Assembly: GCA_937899645.1 (NCBI GenBank)
Contig: CALCCD010000116.1
Location: 1 to 64,000, forward strand
Reading direction: 5' to 3'
DNA from: an uncultured cyanobacterium
GTDB taxonomy: Bacteria > Cyanobacteriota > Cyanobacteriia > Cyanobacteriales > Geitlerinemataceae
DNA: 64,000 bases
In this document: one piece after another, positions 9,301-24,658 of the stretch
Layout: every line of letters begins with the position of its first letter
Numbering within the stretch: position 1 is the stretch's first letter
The notes under the pieces: generated by a model
Seen by the model: only the letters and a program-made list of their open reading frames with translations
Databases searched by the model: none
Told to the model about the DNA's origin: nothing
Translations under genes and position numbers: made by a program

Positions 9301-9456
9301 AATGACGGTCTCGGCCCGAGAAACAGCGCTGTGACCCAGAAGAAACAAGCAGTACGACTCTCGTTAACAGCCGCCCCTCGCTCTAGGAACTCGTATGGCA
9401 CCGAGCGATTTACGCCAATTTAGTCGATCTATACCTATCCCAAGCCAAGGGCCGCA

Positions 9457-10167
9457 TTGAGCTCGTGCCCCAAACGAACCGTGCAAAGCCAGCCTTCTCC
9501 AAACCGGATCGTCCAACTTCACCCAGGCCGCACGCAGCTCCAGCGCAAACTTGCGAAGCTGCGCCAAGATGTCTTGCGTATGGGGGCGCTCGTCGAACAT
9601 TCCGTTCGCCTCAGCCACCGGGCGCTGTTCGAGTGCGACCTCGAAGCGGCCAATTCGATCGCCCCCCTCGATAAAAAAATCGACAAGTTCTACCGCCAGA
9701 TCGAGGCAGACTGCGTGATGCTGCTGACCCTCGAGTCTCCCGTCGCCCACGACAGCCGACAGCTCGGGGCGTTGATGCAGCTAATCCGCGACCTGGAGCG
9801 CATCGGCGACTACGCCAAAGACCTCGGCGCGATCGCCATGAAGCTGTTCCCTTACCCAAAGCACCCTTGCATGAGCGATATCGAGCGCATGTCGCGCGAG
9901 GCCCAGGCAATGCTGGCGATGGGTCTGGCGGCGGTGGTCGAACTCGACGGCAGCGCCGGGCCGGAGATGAAAAAGCGCGACACGATCGTCGATAACGCCT
10001 ACAAGAGCCTCTATCGTCGTCTGGCTTACCAAGAAAATTTTCAGGGCATCCTGGAGCCGATCGTCCTGATGACACTGATTATCCGCCACCTCGAGCGCAT
10101 GGCCGACCACGCCACAAATATCGGCCAGCGCGTTACTTATATCGTCACCGGCCAGCGCGGCTCTTGA
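9457..10167 (+). CDS. phoU: Phosphate signalling complex protein PhoU
   Basis: Tandem PhoU helices: 'LRQDVLRMGALVEHSVRLSHRAL...IRDLERIGDYAKDLG...LIIRHLERMADHATNIGQRVTYI'. Confidence 0.9.
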   Translation: MSSCPKRTVQSQPSPNRIVQLHPGRTQLQRKLAKLRQDVLRMGALVEHSVRLSHRALFECDLEAANSIAPLDKKIDKFYRQIEADCVMLLTLESPVAHDSRQLGALMQLIRDLERIGDYAKDLGAIAMKLFPYPKHPCMSDIERMSREAQAMLAMGLAAVVELDGSAGPEMKKRDTIVDNAYKSLYRRLAYQENFQGILEPIVLMTLIIRHLERMADHATNIGQRVTYIVTGQRGS

Positions 10168-10218
10168 TCTCTATCCCGGCCGCTCGCCCACCTGCGCGAC
10201 AGCGGGCTCGACCGGAGA

Positions 10219-11868
10219 CTAATCGCCGCCGCGAGGGCGATCCGTGCGTCCGCCGCGATCGAGCCGCGCGTTGCCGATGCCGTCGAGGATGCCGCGCCCC
10301 ACTAGGCCGAGGCCGCGTCCCACGACCTGGGTCAGCACGTACACCAGCCCCGTCCCGACGACCGAGACGATCCGCCGCACGCGCGGAGCCAGGGCGTCGC
10401 GCCCTTCTAACACCAGGGTCACGGCCTGCTGGAGGCTGCTGAGGCTGGCGATCTCCCGGCGGCGCGGCGCGTAGATCGAGACGTAGCGGATGCCGCGCTC
10501 GCCGAGGACGTAAATTTGGTGGCGGCTCTCGTAGATGGCCACCGGGTCGCTGATGTAGAGCTGCCAGCGATATTTCCAGGACAGGTCGTTGCGGAAGCGC
10601 TCGATCTCGCGCGTCGTCAACAGGCGGCGATCGTAGAAGTCGCGCTTGATCGCCTCCACGTCGCCGAAGCATTCGAGCAGGGGCTGAACGATCGCGTTGG
10701 CAACGTGGACGATCGCGTTTTCCAGCAGCATCTGGCCGCGGTACAGCGCCTCGGTCGTGTCGGCGGTGTAGGTGGCGTTATCGACCACTAAAGGCGCACC
10801 GCAAACGAAGTAGGCTAACAGCTCGGGAAAGAAGGGAATGCGATCGAGCACGGTCTTTTTCGCAAAGGTGCGGCGCTCGAGGATTCTGTCCACGATCGCG
10901 ATCGTCTCTCCGTCGATCGACGCCGTGCGGTAGTAGCCGAAAAATGTCGCTGCCGTCTCGCTCCAGACATCGGCTAAGATCCGGCGGTGGTTGTCGTAGA
11001 GCGCCTCGACGCTGGCGTCCTCGAGCGTGGCTTTCGACAGGGTTTCATCGAAGCGCCGCAGGACGATCGCCAACAGCTCGCGCCGTTTGTCTTCGCTGAG
11101 AATGTCGATTTCTAGCGGACGGTTCGAGAGGTTGGTCGTGGAGCTTTGGAGCTGAACCAGCACGCGATCGACGCAGGTCGCCCGCACTTCTGTCGGGGTC
11201 GTTAAGGCCGCTGTCGTCACCGGTACGATCGCGCGCTCCGGTGGGATGGGCGTCGCATTTTCGGTCTCGCTGGGAACGGGCGATGGCGAAAAGCCCAGAC
11301 GCCGCGCGATCCAGCGGGCGGCCCGTGCTTCGCGGCGCTGACCCTGCAAAAACAGGCGCTCGACCCGCGAGAGACCCGCTCGCTCCAGCCGTCGATCGAG
11401 CCGCGAGATCGCAGCGTCGATATAGTCGAGCCCCACCAGGCGATCGAGGTCGATCGCGGCATCCGCACGGCCCCAGGACGTCTCGCCCACCAGCACCCGC
11501 GTCATCGCCGCCAGAATCTGCTCGGCGTCGAGGCTTTTACGAAAAGCGCCGCGCGCCCCGAGGGCGATAAGCTGCTCGCGACGCGCCGAGGTCAGCGTCT
11601 CCACGGCAACCAGAACTGGAACCCGGCGCTCGCTCAGGGCTTGACAGGCAGGCTCGACAGCGGGCAGGTCGCCCACGATCGCCAGCCCGACGCTCAGCGC
11701 CTCGGTGTCGATTTCCTGCAATAGGGGAGCCGCACGATCGAAAATTTCCACCGTCACCGTCCGCCCTTGCCCCAGCCGCTGGCTCACCCAGGCTTGTAGT
11801 CCGAGACTGAAAATCCGATCGCGGTCGACGATCGCGACGACGAGAGCAGGGGCGGATGTTTCGGTCAT
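10219..11868 (-). CDS. DUF3685 domain protein with N-terminal receiver-like domain
   Basis: Start chosen at MTETSAPALVVAIVDRDRIFSLGLQAWV (ATG at 11868). The long cyanobacterial C-terminal region matches DUF3685-type proteins. The ORF track extends upstream to 12126. Confidence 0.7.
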   Translation of the reverse strand: MTETSAPALVVAIVDRDRIFSLGLQAWVSQRLGQGRTVTVEIFDRAAPLLQEIDTEALSVGLAIVGDLPAVEPACQALSERRVPVLVAVETLTSARREQLIALGARGAFRKSLDAEQILAAMTRVLVGETSWGRADAAIDLDRLVGLDYIDAAISRLDRRLERAGLSRVERLFLQGQRREARAARWIARRLGFSPSPVPSETENATPIPPERAIVPVTTAALTTPTEVRATCVDRVLVQLQSSTTNLSNRPLEIDILSEDKRRELLAIVLRRFDETLSKATLEDASVEALYDNHRRILADVWSETAATFFGYYRTASIDGETIAIVDRILERRTFAKKTVLDRIPFFPELLAYFVCGAPLVVDNATYTADTTEALYRGQMLLENAIVHVANAIVQPLLECFGDVEAIKRDFYDRRLLTTREIERFRNDLSWKYRWQLYISDPVAIYESRHQIYVLGERGIRYVSIYAPRRREIASLSSLQQAVTLVLEGRDALAPRVRRIVSVVGTGLVYVLTQVVGRGLGLVGRGILDGIGNARLDRGGRTDRPRGGD

Positions 11869-12054
11869 GAACGGCGCGCGACAGCGGGCAATACGCGGGA
11901 GCAACAGACGCCCCTCAGCATACCTGCCGGTTTGCCTCTTGTCTGACCGATCCGATCGATCTGGCCGATCTGTGTCGATTTGGCTGGAACCGGGCGCTTT
12001 GCCGAAATGCACCACACTGGCCTCCGGTCGTGGGACGATTGAGCTAACCCTCGA

Positions 12055-12774
12055 ATGGCGGCGTGCCCGTCCTCGCCCGTGTCTTGTTCGTCTTCTTCTC
12101 CGATCGCTCTGCTCTCGCTGCTGCAAATCGCCAGCGCGACCCTACCCGTCGGTGCCTACAGCTACTCCGAAGGCTTAGAGTTCGCCATCGACTCCGGCCA
12201 GATCGCCAGCGGCACGGCCCTGCGGGGCTGGCTCGATCGCGAGTTGCGCTGCGGCTCGGTGCGGCTCGACGGCGCGATCGCAACTCGGGTGTACCGCGCC
12301 GTCCGTGCGGGCGACCTCCCGGCGATCGGACACTGGAACGCACGACTCGGCGCGCTGCGAGAGACGGCAGAGCTACGCCAACAGAGCGAGCAAATGGGCT
12401 GCGCGATCGCCGACCTACTCGAATCCCTCGACGAGGGCGCAGCGCCCTGGCTAGCCGCCGCACGCACGCCCAGCGCGCTCCAGTTCGCTACGGGGTTTGG
12501 AGTCGCCGCTGCCCGTGCCGAAATCGCCCCGCACGCCGCCGCGATCGGTTTCTTCCAGAGCTGGGCAACCAACGCGATCGGGGCGGGGGTCAAGCTCGTT
12601 CCCCTGGGCCAAACCGAAGGCCAGAAAATTTTGCGCGGGCTCGATCGTGCGATCGTCGCCGCTGCCGACTTTGCCATCGCCGCCACCGACGACGAACTCG
12701 AAACCAGCGGCTGGGGGCTCAGTCTAGCCAGCATGCAACACGAACACCAGCGCGTGCGCCTGTTCCGCTCCTAA
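12055..12774 (+). CDS. ureF: Urease accessory protein UreF
   Basis: 'LLQIASATLPVGAYSYSEGLEFAIDSG...GFFQSWATNAIGAGVKLVPLGQTEGQKIL' is the UreF signature. Confidence 0.93.
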   Translation: MAACPSSPVSCSSSSPIALLSLLQIASATLPVGAYSYSEGLEFAIDSGQIASGTALRGWLDRELRCGSVRLDGAIATRVYRAVRAGDLPAIGHWNARLGALRETAELRQQSEQMGCAIADLLESLDEGAAPWLAAARTPSALQFATGFGVAAARAEIAPHAAAIGFFQSWATNAIGAGVKLVPLGQTEGQKILRGLDRAIVAAADFAIAATDDELETSGWGLSLASMQHEHQRVRLFRS

Positions 12775-12800
12775 AGACGATGTCACGAACTCGCGCCGCC

Positions 12801-13280
12801 CTAACCGTGGGTTCCGTCGGTCTCCGAACGATCGTCCAACAGGCCGTAACAGTGCTCGAGGGCCGACGCGATCCGCTCTTTGTCGATCGGCTTGGTCACG
12901 AGGCCGTGCGTCCCGATTTTGTTACACGCTTCGACGTACTCATCGGTGGCGTTTGCCGTCACGATTACGACCTTCGGGCGATCGGCGCGATCGAGCCGCT
13001 TGAAAATTTCTTGGGTTGCCGTGATGCCATCCATCGTCGGCATCTGAATATCCATCAAAATCACGTGGAACGGGCGCGCCTCCGACAGCGCCGCCTCCGT
13101 CGCTTCCACCGCCGCAAGGCCGTTCTCGACAACCTGCGACTCGTACCCCAACTTCAGCAAAATCCGCTGGAGAATACGCCAGTTAAGTTGATTGTCCTCT
13201 GCGATTAGAATGCGCATCGGACAGCGTTGACCTAGCATATCGGCCATTGGATTCTGGAGCGATAACGATTTGGTACTCAC
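12801..13280 (-). CDS. Single-domain response regulator receiver protein
   Basis: 'RILIAEDNQLNWRILQRILLKLGYESQVVENG...VILMDIQMPTMDGI...VTANAT...KPIDKERI'. Confidence 0.9.
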   Translation of the reverse strand: MSTKSLSLQNPMADMLGQRCPMRILIAEDNQLNWRILQRILLKLGYESQVVENGLAAVEATEAALSEARPFHVILMDIQMPTMDGITATQEIFKRLDRADRPKVVIVTANATDEYVEACNKIGTHGLVTKPIDKERIASALEHCYGLLDDRSETDGTHG

Positions 13281-13715
13281 CGGGTACTGTCACTGGCCGT
13301 GCTGCTCGAACCCAGCGAGAATACCAGTATGGCATGAGAAGTTTGGGGATTTCGCGTTGTCCCCCCCGGAAAACGTAAAAATAAACCGCGTTTTCTCACG
13401 AGCCGATCGCGGGCTGGCGATCGCCGCTTTCCTGCGGCGAAAACACGGCCCCAACCCTGAAATCGGCTATATTTGCGCTGACGGGAGATGCCACCAACTC
13501 CAACTTGCTTCGTCAGCCCTGCCGATTCAACGTAACTTACAAGCTACCAGTACATCACCGGCAAACTGTCGGCGATCGCGAAATTCTTTAAATTAAAGAA
13601 AGCAAGTAAACGCTTACAGCAAAACGCCCGCGCATTTCGAGCCAGCGGCATACTTCGCAGAATCGTCTGATTTCCCCCCGCCTCCGAGCTGTTCACGTCC
13701 AACGAGTTCCCCACC

Positions 13716-15137
13716 GTGCCAACTTCCAAGCCAGCGAAACCGACAGACAAAACCTCGTCCAAAGCGACTCGCGTCTCTGGAAAAACTCCCGTCCGCAGAC
13801 GCTACCTGCCCGCATGGCTCGGCCTCGGCCTCGGCCTGACGGGGGTGGCGCTGCTGTCGGCCACGGCTGGCGCTCTACTGGCGATGTCGCTGTCGAGCAC
13901 CTCGCTGCTCCAGTCGCGCCTGCGCCCAGAAGACCGCAACACCTTCAATAGTGCCGCGATCGCCGACGGCAATATGAGCCTGCCGCACCTGACGCGCCCG
14001 GTTAACGTCCTGGTTATTGGCACGAAAGTTCTGCGATCGGAGCTGGGCGGCGAGCTAGAAGAGTCCGGCTACGATCCGACGGTGAACTCCCTCGACGGCC
14101 TTTCGGACAGCATGCTGCTCGTGCGCTTTGAGGCGGACTCGGGCGCGGTGAAGGTGCTGTCGATTCCGCGCGATACGGCCACCTTCATTGAAGGCATCGG
14201 CGAAACCAAGATTAACGAAGCCAACCACATCGGCGGGCCGGGGCTCGCGGCGCGAACGGTGAGCGACCTCCTTAACGGCGTCGGTATCGATCGCTATATC
14301 CGCGTCAACATTATGGCGGTCGAAGCACTGGTCGACGCCCTCGGCGGCGTCGAGGTGTACGTCCCCAAGGACATGAAGTACACCGATAACACCCAGCACC
14401 TCTACATCGACCTCAAGGAAGGCCAGCAGCGCCTGAATGGCAACGAAGCGCTTCAGTTCATGCGCTACCGCCACGATGACCTGGGCGATATCGGTCGCAT
14501 CCAGCGCCAGCAGGTGCTGATTCGCGCGCTGATCGAAGAGGCAATCGGGCCGATGACTCTGGTTCGACTGCCGAAAATTCTATCCGTCGTTCAGGACTAT
14601 ATCGATACGAACCTGAGCATCGAAGAGCTGGTGGCACTGCTGAATTTCTCCAAAGATCTGTCTCGCGCCGATGCCCAGATGCTGATGTTGCCCGGAGGCT
14701 TCAACAATCCTGCGACGTCGGTGTCCCCGAGCTACTGGCTGCCGGACTACGACAGGATCGACTCGATGGTGGCCGAACATTTCGGGCGCGGTCGGGAGAA
14801 TCGCGATGCCTGGATGGCCGACCCGAGCTATACAAACGTGGCGATCCAAAGCGCGATCGACGATCCCCAAGCCGTCCGCAACTTTATCGGCCAGTTGCTC
14901 GACTCGGGCTACCGCAACGTCTACGAGGACTATCCTTGGAGCGAGCCGATCCAAGTCACGCAAATCGTCGCGCAAAATGGCGATCTGCAAATGGCCGAAG
15001 ACCTCCAGCGAGCGCTCGGCTTCGGTGAGGTGCGCGTGGAGAGCACGGGCAATATCGAGTCGGACGTGACGATCCGCCTCGGTCGCGACTGGCTACAGCA
15101 GCAGGGCTCGATGCAACCTGACTCCGATGCGATCTAG
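13716..15137 (+). CDS. LCP (LytR-CpsA-Psr) family protein with LytR C-terminal domain
   Basis: N-terminal TM helix, 'DSMLLVRFEADSGAVKVLSIPRDT', 'GGVEVYVPKDM', 'LNGNEALQFMRYRHDDLGDIGRIQRQQ'. Confidence 0.92.
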   Translation: MPTSKPAKPTDKTSSKATRVSGKTPVRRRYLPAWLGLGLGLTGVALLSATAGALLAMSLSSTSLLQSRLRPEDRNTFNSAAIADGNMSLPHLTRPVNVLVIGTKVLRSELGGELEESGYDPTVNSLDGLSDSMLLVRFEADSGAVKVLSIPRDTATFIEGIGETKINEANHIGGPGLAARTVSDLLNGVGIDRYIRVNIMAVEALVDALGGVEVYVPKDMKYTDNTQHLYIDLKEGQQRLNGNEALQFMRYRHDDLGDIGRIQRQQVLIRALIEEAIGPMTLVRLPKILSVVQDYIDTNLSIEELVALLNFSKDLSRADAQMLMLPGGFNNPATSVSPSYWLPDYDRIDSMVAEHFGRGRENRDAWMADPSYTNVAIQSAIDDPQAVRNFIGQLLDSGYRNVYEDYPWSEPIQVTQIVAQNGDLQMAEDLQRALGFGEVRVESTGNIESDVTIRLGRDWLQQQGSMQPDSDAI

Positions 15138-15276
15138 CAGCTTGCCAGGACTGCTCGGAAGAGAGAAAGCGGCCCGCCAGAGAGCTTTGCCAAGAAAAGC
15201 CGCTCGCGACAGAAGTGCCAGCTTCAAGCCGTACCTCTCCGTCACTGCGAGGAAATGACGTTCGTTCCCTCGCTGG

Positions 15277-15915
15277 CTAGCAGACGAACTGGCGAATCGT
15301 ACAGGTGACGACGCCAATCACCCGCAGGTCGGTGGCCTCGGTGACGACGATCGGCGGATAGTTGGTGTTTTCCGGCTGGAGCCAAAGGCGATCGGGCGTT
15401 TGCCGCAGCCGTTTTACGGTCAGCTCGCTATCGACAACGGCAATCACGATATCGCTGTCGCTGGCCTCGATCGAAGTATCGACCAGCATGATATCGCCGT
15501 CGTTAATGCCCGCATCGATCATCGAATCGCCATTGGCACGCACGCAGAAGCTGCGCGTGGAATCGCGAGTCAGCTCTTGATTGAGGTCGAGCATCGCCTC
15601 AACGTCGTCTGCCACCGGGGCCGGAAGCCCCGCTGCAACGCTGTGAGAGTACAGTGGCAGCAGCTGCGTGGTCGCATCGTCGAGCGAGCGCAGCTCTGGA
15701 TGTTTCTTCGCGAGCAAATCCTCAGACGGGAGAACGTGCAGCCGCACGACATCGCGTACGGCCTCGACATCCGTTCGCGTCGCCTTCCAGTTCGCTAAAA
15801 TAGGCTTGATTCGCTCGGCAAGGCTCTGCGGCACGCGCATTGCTTCTGTAGGCTCCCCGTATTTCCCCGAACCTTTCGGTCTTCCCGCGCCGTTGCGTTT
15901 TCCTCCTCGTCCCAT
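15277..15915 (-). CDS. umuD: S24 (LexA/UmuD-like) self-cleaving peptidase with Gly/Lys/Arg-rich AT-hook-like N-terminus
   Basis: Ala-Gly cleavage-type site 'HSVAAGLPAP', catalytic 'NGDSMIDAGINDGDIMLVD' Ser and 'ELTVKRL' Lys; N-terminal 'GRGGKRNGAGRPKGSGKYGE'. Confidence 0.8.
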   Translation of the reverse strand: MGRGGKRNGAGRPKGSGKYGEPTEAMRVPQSLAERIKPILANWKATRTDVEAVRDVVRLHVLPSEDLLAKKHPELRSLDDATTQLLPLYSHSVAAGLPAPVADDVEAMLDLNQELTRDSTRSFCVRANGDSMIDAGINDGDIMLVDTSIEASDSDIVIAVVDSELTVKRLRQTPDRLWLQPENTNYPPIVVTEATDLRVIGVVTCTIRQFVC

Positions 15916-16085
15916 GCCATTACTCCCGGTATTTCATCCGATATTTCATACAGTATTCAAATCTTAGCGTACTGAATTCAAAGACGATCGCCAGGCTGCG
16001 CTTTTGTTGACATTTCGTCGCGATCGCCGGAGCAATCGCCCCTATCGTTTCGATCGAGCTCGACGCGCATTGCGAGCCGCAGGTT

Positions 16086-16346
16086 ATGACCTCTCCTTCA
16101 ATTTCCGTTTCGGTGAAATTCTTTGCGGCTTACCAGGACGCCTATGGCGTGCCGGAAGCTATCTGGTCGTTTGCGTCCGGGGCCTGTGTTGCCGACGTGC
16201 TCGACCGTTGCCTGGGCGAGCACCCGCAGCTCGAGCCCCTGCGCCACCGCACCCGCTTTGGCATCGACCTCGAATTCGTCGAAGGCACGACCCCCCTTGC
16301 AGACGGCAACGAAGTCGTCTTAATTCCGCCCGTCAGCGGAGGCTGA
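16086..16346 (+). CDS. moaD: MoaD/ThiS ubiquitin-like sulfur carrier
   Basis: 86 aa, beta-grasp pattern, ends '...NEVVLIPPVSGG' with C-terminal GG. Confidence 0.88.
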   Translation: MTSPSISVSVKFFAAYQDAYGVPEAIWSFASGACVADVLDRCLGEHPQLEPLRHRTRFGIDLEFVEGTTPLADGNEVVLIPPVSGG

Positions 16347-16579
16347 GCTGCGATCGGCGCGCCGCGATTTCGACGAGAGCGGCACGATATCGGGTGTAGG
16401 ATCCCGACCTCAAACCGACCCCACCGGGACGATTTCCCGTGCAATACTGGCCAGTATTTACAGCAAACGCGCGCCCGATGTCGTCTATACTGGCGGGGCT
16501 ACAATCCAGCCCTGGCCGAGACGCAGCAGGCCCCTCGAATACACCCCTCGGCGACTAGCTGGTAGGACTCCACACTGAA

Positions 16580-17497
16580 ATGACCTCTGAATACATCCGT
16601 CAACGCTCCGATCTTCTGGGTACGCAAGTCATCACCCGCGATTCGGGCCGCCGTTTGGGCGTCGTCAGCCAAGTGTGGGTCGATGTCGATCGTCGCGAGG
16701 TCGTTGCCCTCGGAATGCGCAGCAGTCTTTTAGCGGTTTCGGGGCTACCGAAGTTTATGCCTCTAGACAGCATTCACCAAATCGGCGACGTCATCCTCGT
16801 CGAGGACGATACGGCAGTTGAAGACGACTGGGATGTCGATGCTTACAGCAACCTAACGGGTAGTGAAGTCATTACCGAAACTGGCGAGCTGCTCGGCAAG
16901 GTACGCGGCTTCAAGTTCGATGGGCGCGATGGCGCGCTCGTTTCAATTATCATTGCCTCGATCGGTCTCCCCCGCATTCCCGAGCAGGTGCTCAGTACCT
17001 ACGAGCTGCCGATTGAGGAAGTCGTCAGCAGCGGTCCCGAACGTCTGATTGTCTTCGAGGGCGCAGAAGAACGCCTAACTCAGCTTAGTGTCGGCGTGAT
17101 GGAGCGCCTCGGTCTCGGCGCGGCCCCCTGGGATCGCGAGGATGAAGAAGAGTTTTACCCACCCTCGGCACGCCCGGAGAACCAGCTCGGTAGCGGCCTG
17201 CCGGTTCGCGACGAGCGCCGCCGCCCCGTCCGCTCGCCCGTCGAGCGCTGGGACGAAGAAGAGTACGATCGCCCCGCGCCCGAGCCCGAGCCGGTTTACG
17301 TCGAGTACGACCGTCCCGCCGCCACGCCGCGCGCTGCTGCCTACGACGAACCAGCCTACGAAGAGCCCTACGAGGAGCCGAAGTACGAATCGCTCGAAGA
17401 CGATGCGTGGGCCGATCGCGAAGACAACCGCTACCGCGCGCCGAAGGTCAATATCCCCCAAAAAGAGCCGGAATACGAGGAAGAGGCTGGCTATTAA
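16580..17497 (+). CDS. PRC-barrel domain protein with acidic/proline-rich C-terminal tail
   Basis: Two PRC-barrel repeats ('LGTQVITRDSGRRLGVVSQVWVDVDRREVVALGM'; 'LTGSEVITETGELLGKVRGFKFD'). Confidence 0.85.
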   Translation: MTSEYIRQRSDLLGTQVITRDSGRRLGVVSQVWVDVDRREVVALGMRSSLLAVSGLPKFMPLDSIHQIGDVILVEDDTAVEDDWDVDAYSNLTGSEVITETGELLGKVRGFKFDGRDGALVSIIIASIGLPRIPEQVLSTYELPIEEVVSSGPERLIVFEGAEERLTQLSVGVMERLGLGAAPWDREDEEEFYPPSARPENQLGSGLPVRDERRRPVRSPVERWDEEEYDRPAPEPEPVYVEYDRPAATPRAAAYDEPAYEEPYEEPKYESLEDDAWADREDNRYRAPKVNIPQKEPEYEEEAGY

Positions 17498-17574
17498 GGA
17501 CGGGGAAAAAGCTTCGATTGCGGCGCATTGCTGCTGTTCACATTCGGTGAGCCCGTTCGCAAAAACTAACGAAA

Positions 17575-17603
17575 AAAGCGGAGATCGAATCGATCTCCGC
17601 TTT
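17575..17603. terminator. Bidirectional intrinsic terminator between convergent genes
   Basis: Perfect inverted repeat AAAGCGGAGATCG-AAT-CGATCTCCGCTTT between the PRC-barrel gene (+) and the sigma factor gene (-). Confidence 0.85.
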
Positions 17604-17640
17604 AATGCTTGAATCAAGCGCGATGGCGAGATGCCGCCCG

Positions 17641-18609
17641 CTAGCTTGCTAGATACTCACCAATATCGCGCTTGCGCTTACGCAGCTTCGTGAGTGACTC
17701 GCGCTCGATTTGGCGAACGCGCTCGCGGCTGATGTTGAGCCGATCGCCGATTTTCGCCAGCGTCATCGTCTTGCCATCGCGCAGGCCGAAGCGCAGCGCC
17801 AGCACTTCCTGTTGCTGCGGCGTCAGTTCCGACATCAGCGTTTGCAGGTCGGTTTTCAGCGACGACTGCACGGCAAAGTCTTCCGGAGACTGTCCGTCGT
17901 CTTGCAGCAGGTCGGCTAGCTCGGTGTCTTGGTTGTCGCCAACGCGCAGATCCAGCGACAGGGGCTGACGCGATCGCTCCAAATATTCGCGAATCTGCTT
18001 TGGCGTCAGCTTCATTTCTTCGGCAATCTCGGCAATCGTTGCCGAGCGACCGTACTCCTGCGTCAACTGGCGCTGGATTTTCTTGATTTTATTGAGCTTT
18101 TCAGTGATGTGAATCGGCAGACGAATCGTGCGGCCTTTCTCCGCGATCGCTCGCGTGATTGCCTGACGAATCCACCAATACGCATAGGTCGAGAAACGAT
18201 AGCCCTTTGTGGGGTCGAACTTCTCAACGCCGCGCTGCATACCGATCGTGCCTTCCTGAATTAGGTCGAGCAAATCGACATTGCGCTTGATATACTTCTT
18301 AGCCACCGAAACAACCAGACGCAGATTGGCTTCAACCATCTTGCGCTTGGCTGCTGCACCCGCCTTCAGCTCCCGCCGCAAAGTCGTTTCGGACGTTTCC
18401 GCAGCCGCAGACCATTCTGCGCGCGTCGGCTCGCGATCGTTTTTCTCGACAAACTCCTCGCGAACGCGCTCGAGGGCGTTCATGCGCTGCACCTGCTTGC
18501 CAAGCAGAATCTCCTCTTCGTGAGTCAGGAGCGGAACTCGACCGATCTCGCGAAGATAGGTGCGAACTAAATCGGTAGAACTCTGAGCTGTTTTCATAAC
18601 CGTCGCCAC
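17641..18609 (-). CDS. RNA polymerase sigma-70 factor, group 2 (RpoD-like) cyanobacterial type
   Basis: '[22 protein letters not shown]', '[51 protein letters not shown]', '[21 protein letters not shown]'. Confidence 0.93.
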   Translation of the reverse strand: MATVMKTAQSSTDLVRTYLREIGRVPLLTHEEEILLGKQVQRMNALERVREEFVEKNDREPTRAEWSAAAETSETTLRRELKAGAAAKRKMVEANLRLVVSVAKKYIKRNVDLLDLIQEGTIGMQRGVEKFDPTKGYRFSTYAYWWIRQAITRAIAEKGRTIRLPIHITEKLNKIKKIQRQLTQEYGRSATIAEIAEEMKLTPKQIREYLERSRQPLSLDLRVGDNQDTELADLLQDDGQSPEDFAVQSSLKTDLQTLMSELTPQQQEVLALRFGLRDGKTMTLAKIGDRLNISRERVRQIERESLTKLRKRKRDIGEYLAS

Positions 18610-19157
18610 CTCGCCGTTTTGATGACAGTGAACCCCTCAGCAAGCGCGACAGTTCGCGCTTTCCTCCTCGGGCTTCGCCTGATGCGAACTCATAACGATA
18701 ACGCCTTAAGTTCTTTTCAGTAGTATATCCCAATGTAAACAAACGTAAAATTCCTGAACGTGCGCACTGCTACGGTTAGTACGAGCTTTGACACAATTAG
18801 CGATCTGGTTGGGCAATCGATGGCGACGTTGTGCGCAGGGCTTTGAAGCGCTAGAGTGTCGGGTTCGGGATTCTCGCCACTGACGGGCGGGCCGTCAGAT
18901 CGCGACGGCAGATTGGGCCTCTTGCGCGAAGATTTTGGGTTTGGAAAAGACGGCATCTCGAAGGCTGGGCGGAGTCGTTCGCGTAGCGTCGGCCTCGCCG
19001 ATAGCCTGGGTGAAATCGTGAAAAGCGATCGCACTTCGACTCCGCTCAGTGCTCGAATTCTGACCTTTTCGACTCGTGCAAGAGGTCTATTGGCACAGTC
19101 GCTAAAAACATGCAAAAGCAGCACGACGGCTACCGCCAACTTGGCTTCACCTAGATT

Positions 19158-21362
<2,205 letters not shown>

Positions 21363-21568
21363 TTAATGGCAAACGCATCAATTTCTGAAAAAATATCTGC
21401 GTTGTGTCACTGGCCTACAGTCTATTCAGGTTTGCAGGACTCGCCCAGGGGGGAGAGACCCCTCAATTTCCGGCGAATTTCGATCGCGGTTTGGCAGGGA
21501 GAGAACGAGGCAAAACCAACGCCCGTTTTGGCTTCTTTTCACCAAAGCGCGATCGCCAACCCAAAAGA

Positions 21569-24280
<2,712 letters not shown>

Positions 24281-24658
24281 CTAACTTCTGTATTAAAAAC
24301 GACAGGAGATGGAGGGGACGGAGCCTCGGCAAAGCTGCCGAACATCCGCCCGAGCACTGTTTTTCGGCAATAAACGTTTCTGTTCTATAGGAGCGCGCAG
24401 CTAGATTATTAAAAAAAATGCCGTCGCGACAGTCTCTCGTTTAAGACCTCAGTTGGGCGAATCGTACCTCGATTCCCGAGCCCACATGAGAACACGAAAA
24501 GTTTTGTAACTTTCGCGCCGAGGTCGGCCACGTATCGCGGCGTGCTGGGGGCGGGAACTCAGAAAAATTCGGCACAAGTTCGCCAACCCTCGCTAAGATT
24601 AGCGTCCCGTGCTTTTCTGAACTCGGCCCCGAACTCGACTCCGCTCCTGCCGCCCGTT

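Noticed and set aside
12063-13208. 381-aa plus-strand ORF overlapping ureF and the receiver gene
   Set aside because: Very Arg-rich out-of-frame reading of ureF plus antisense of the receiver gene.
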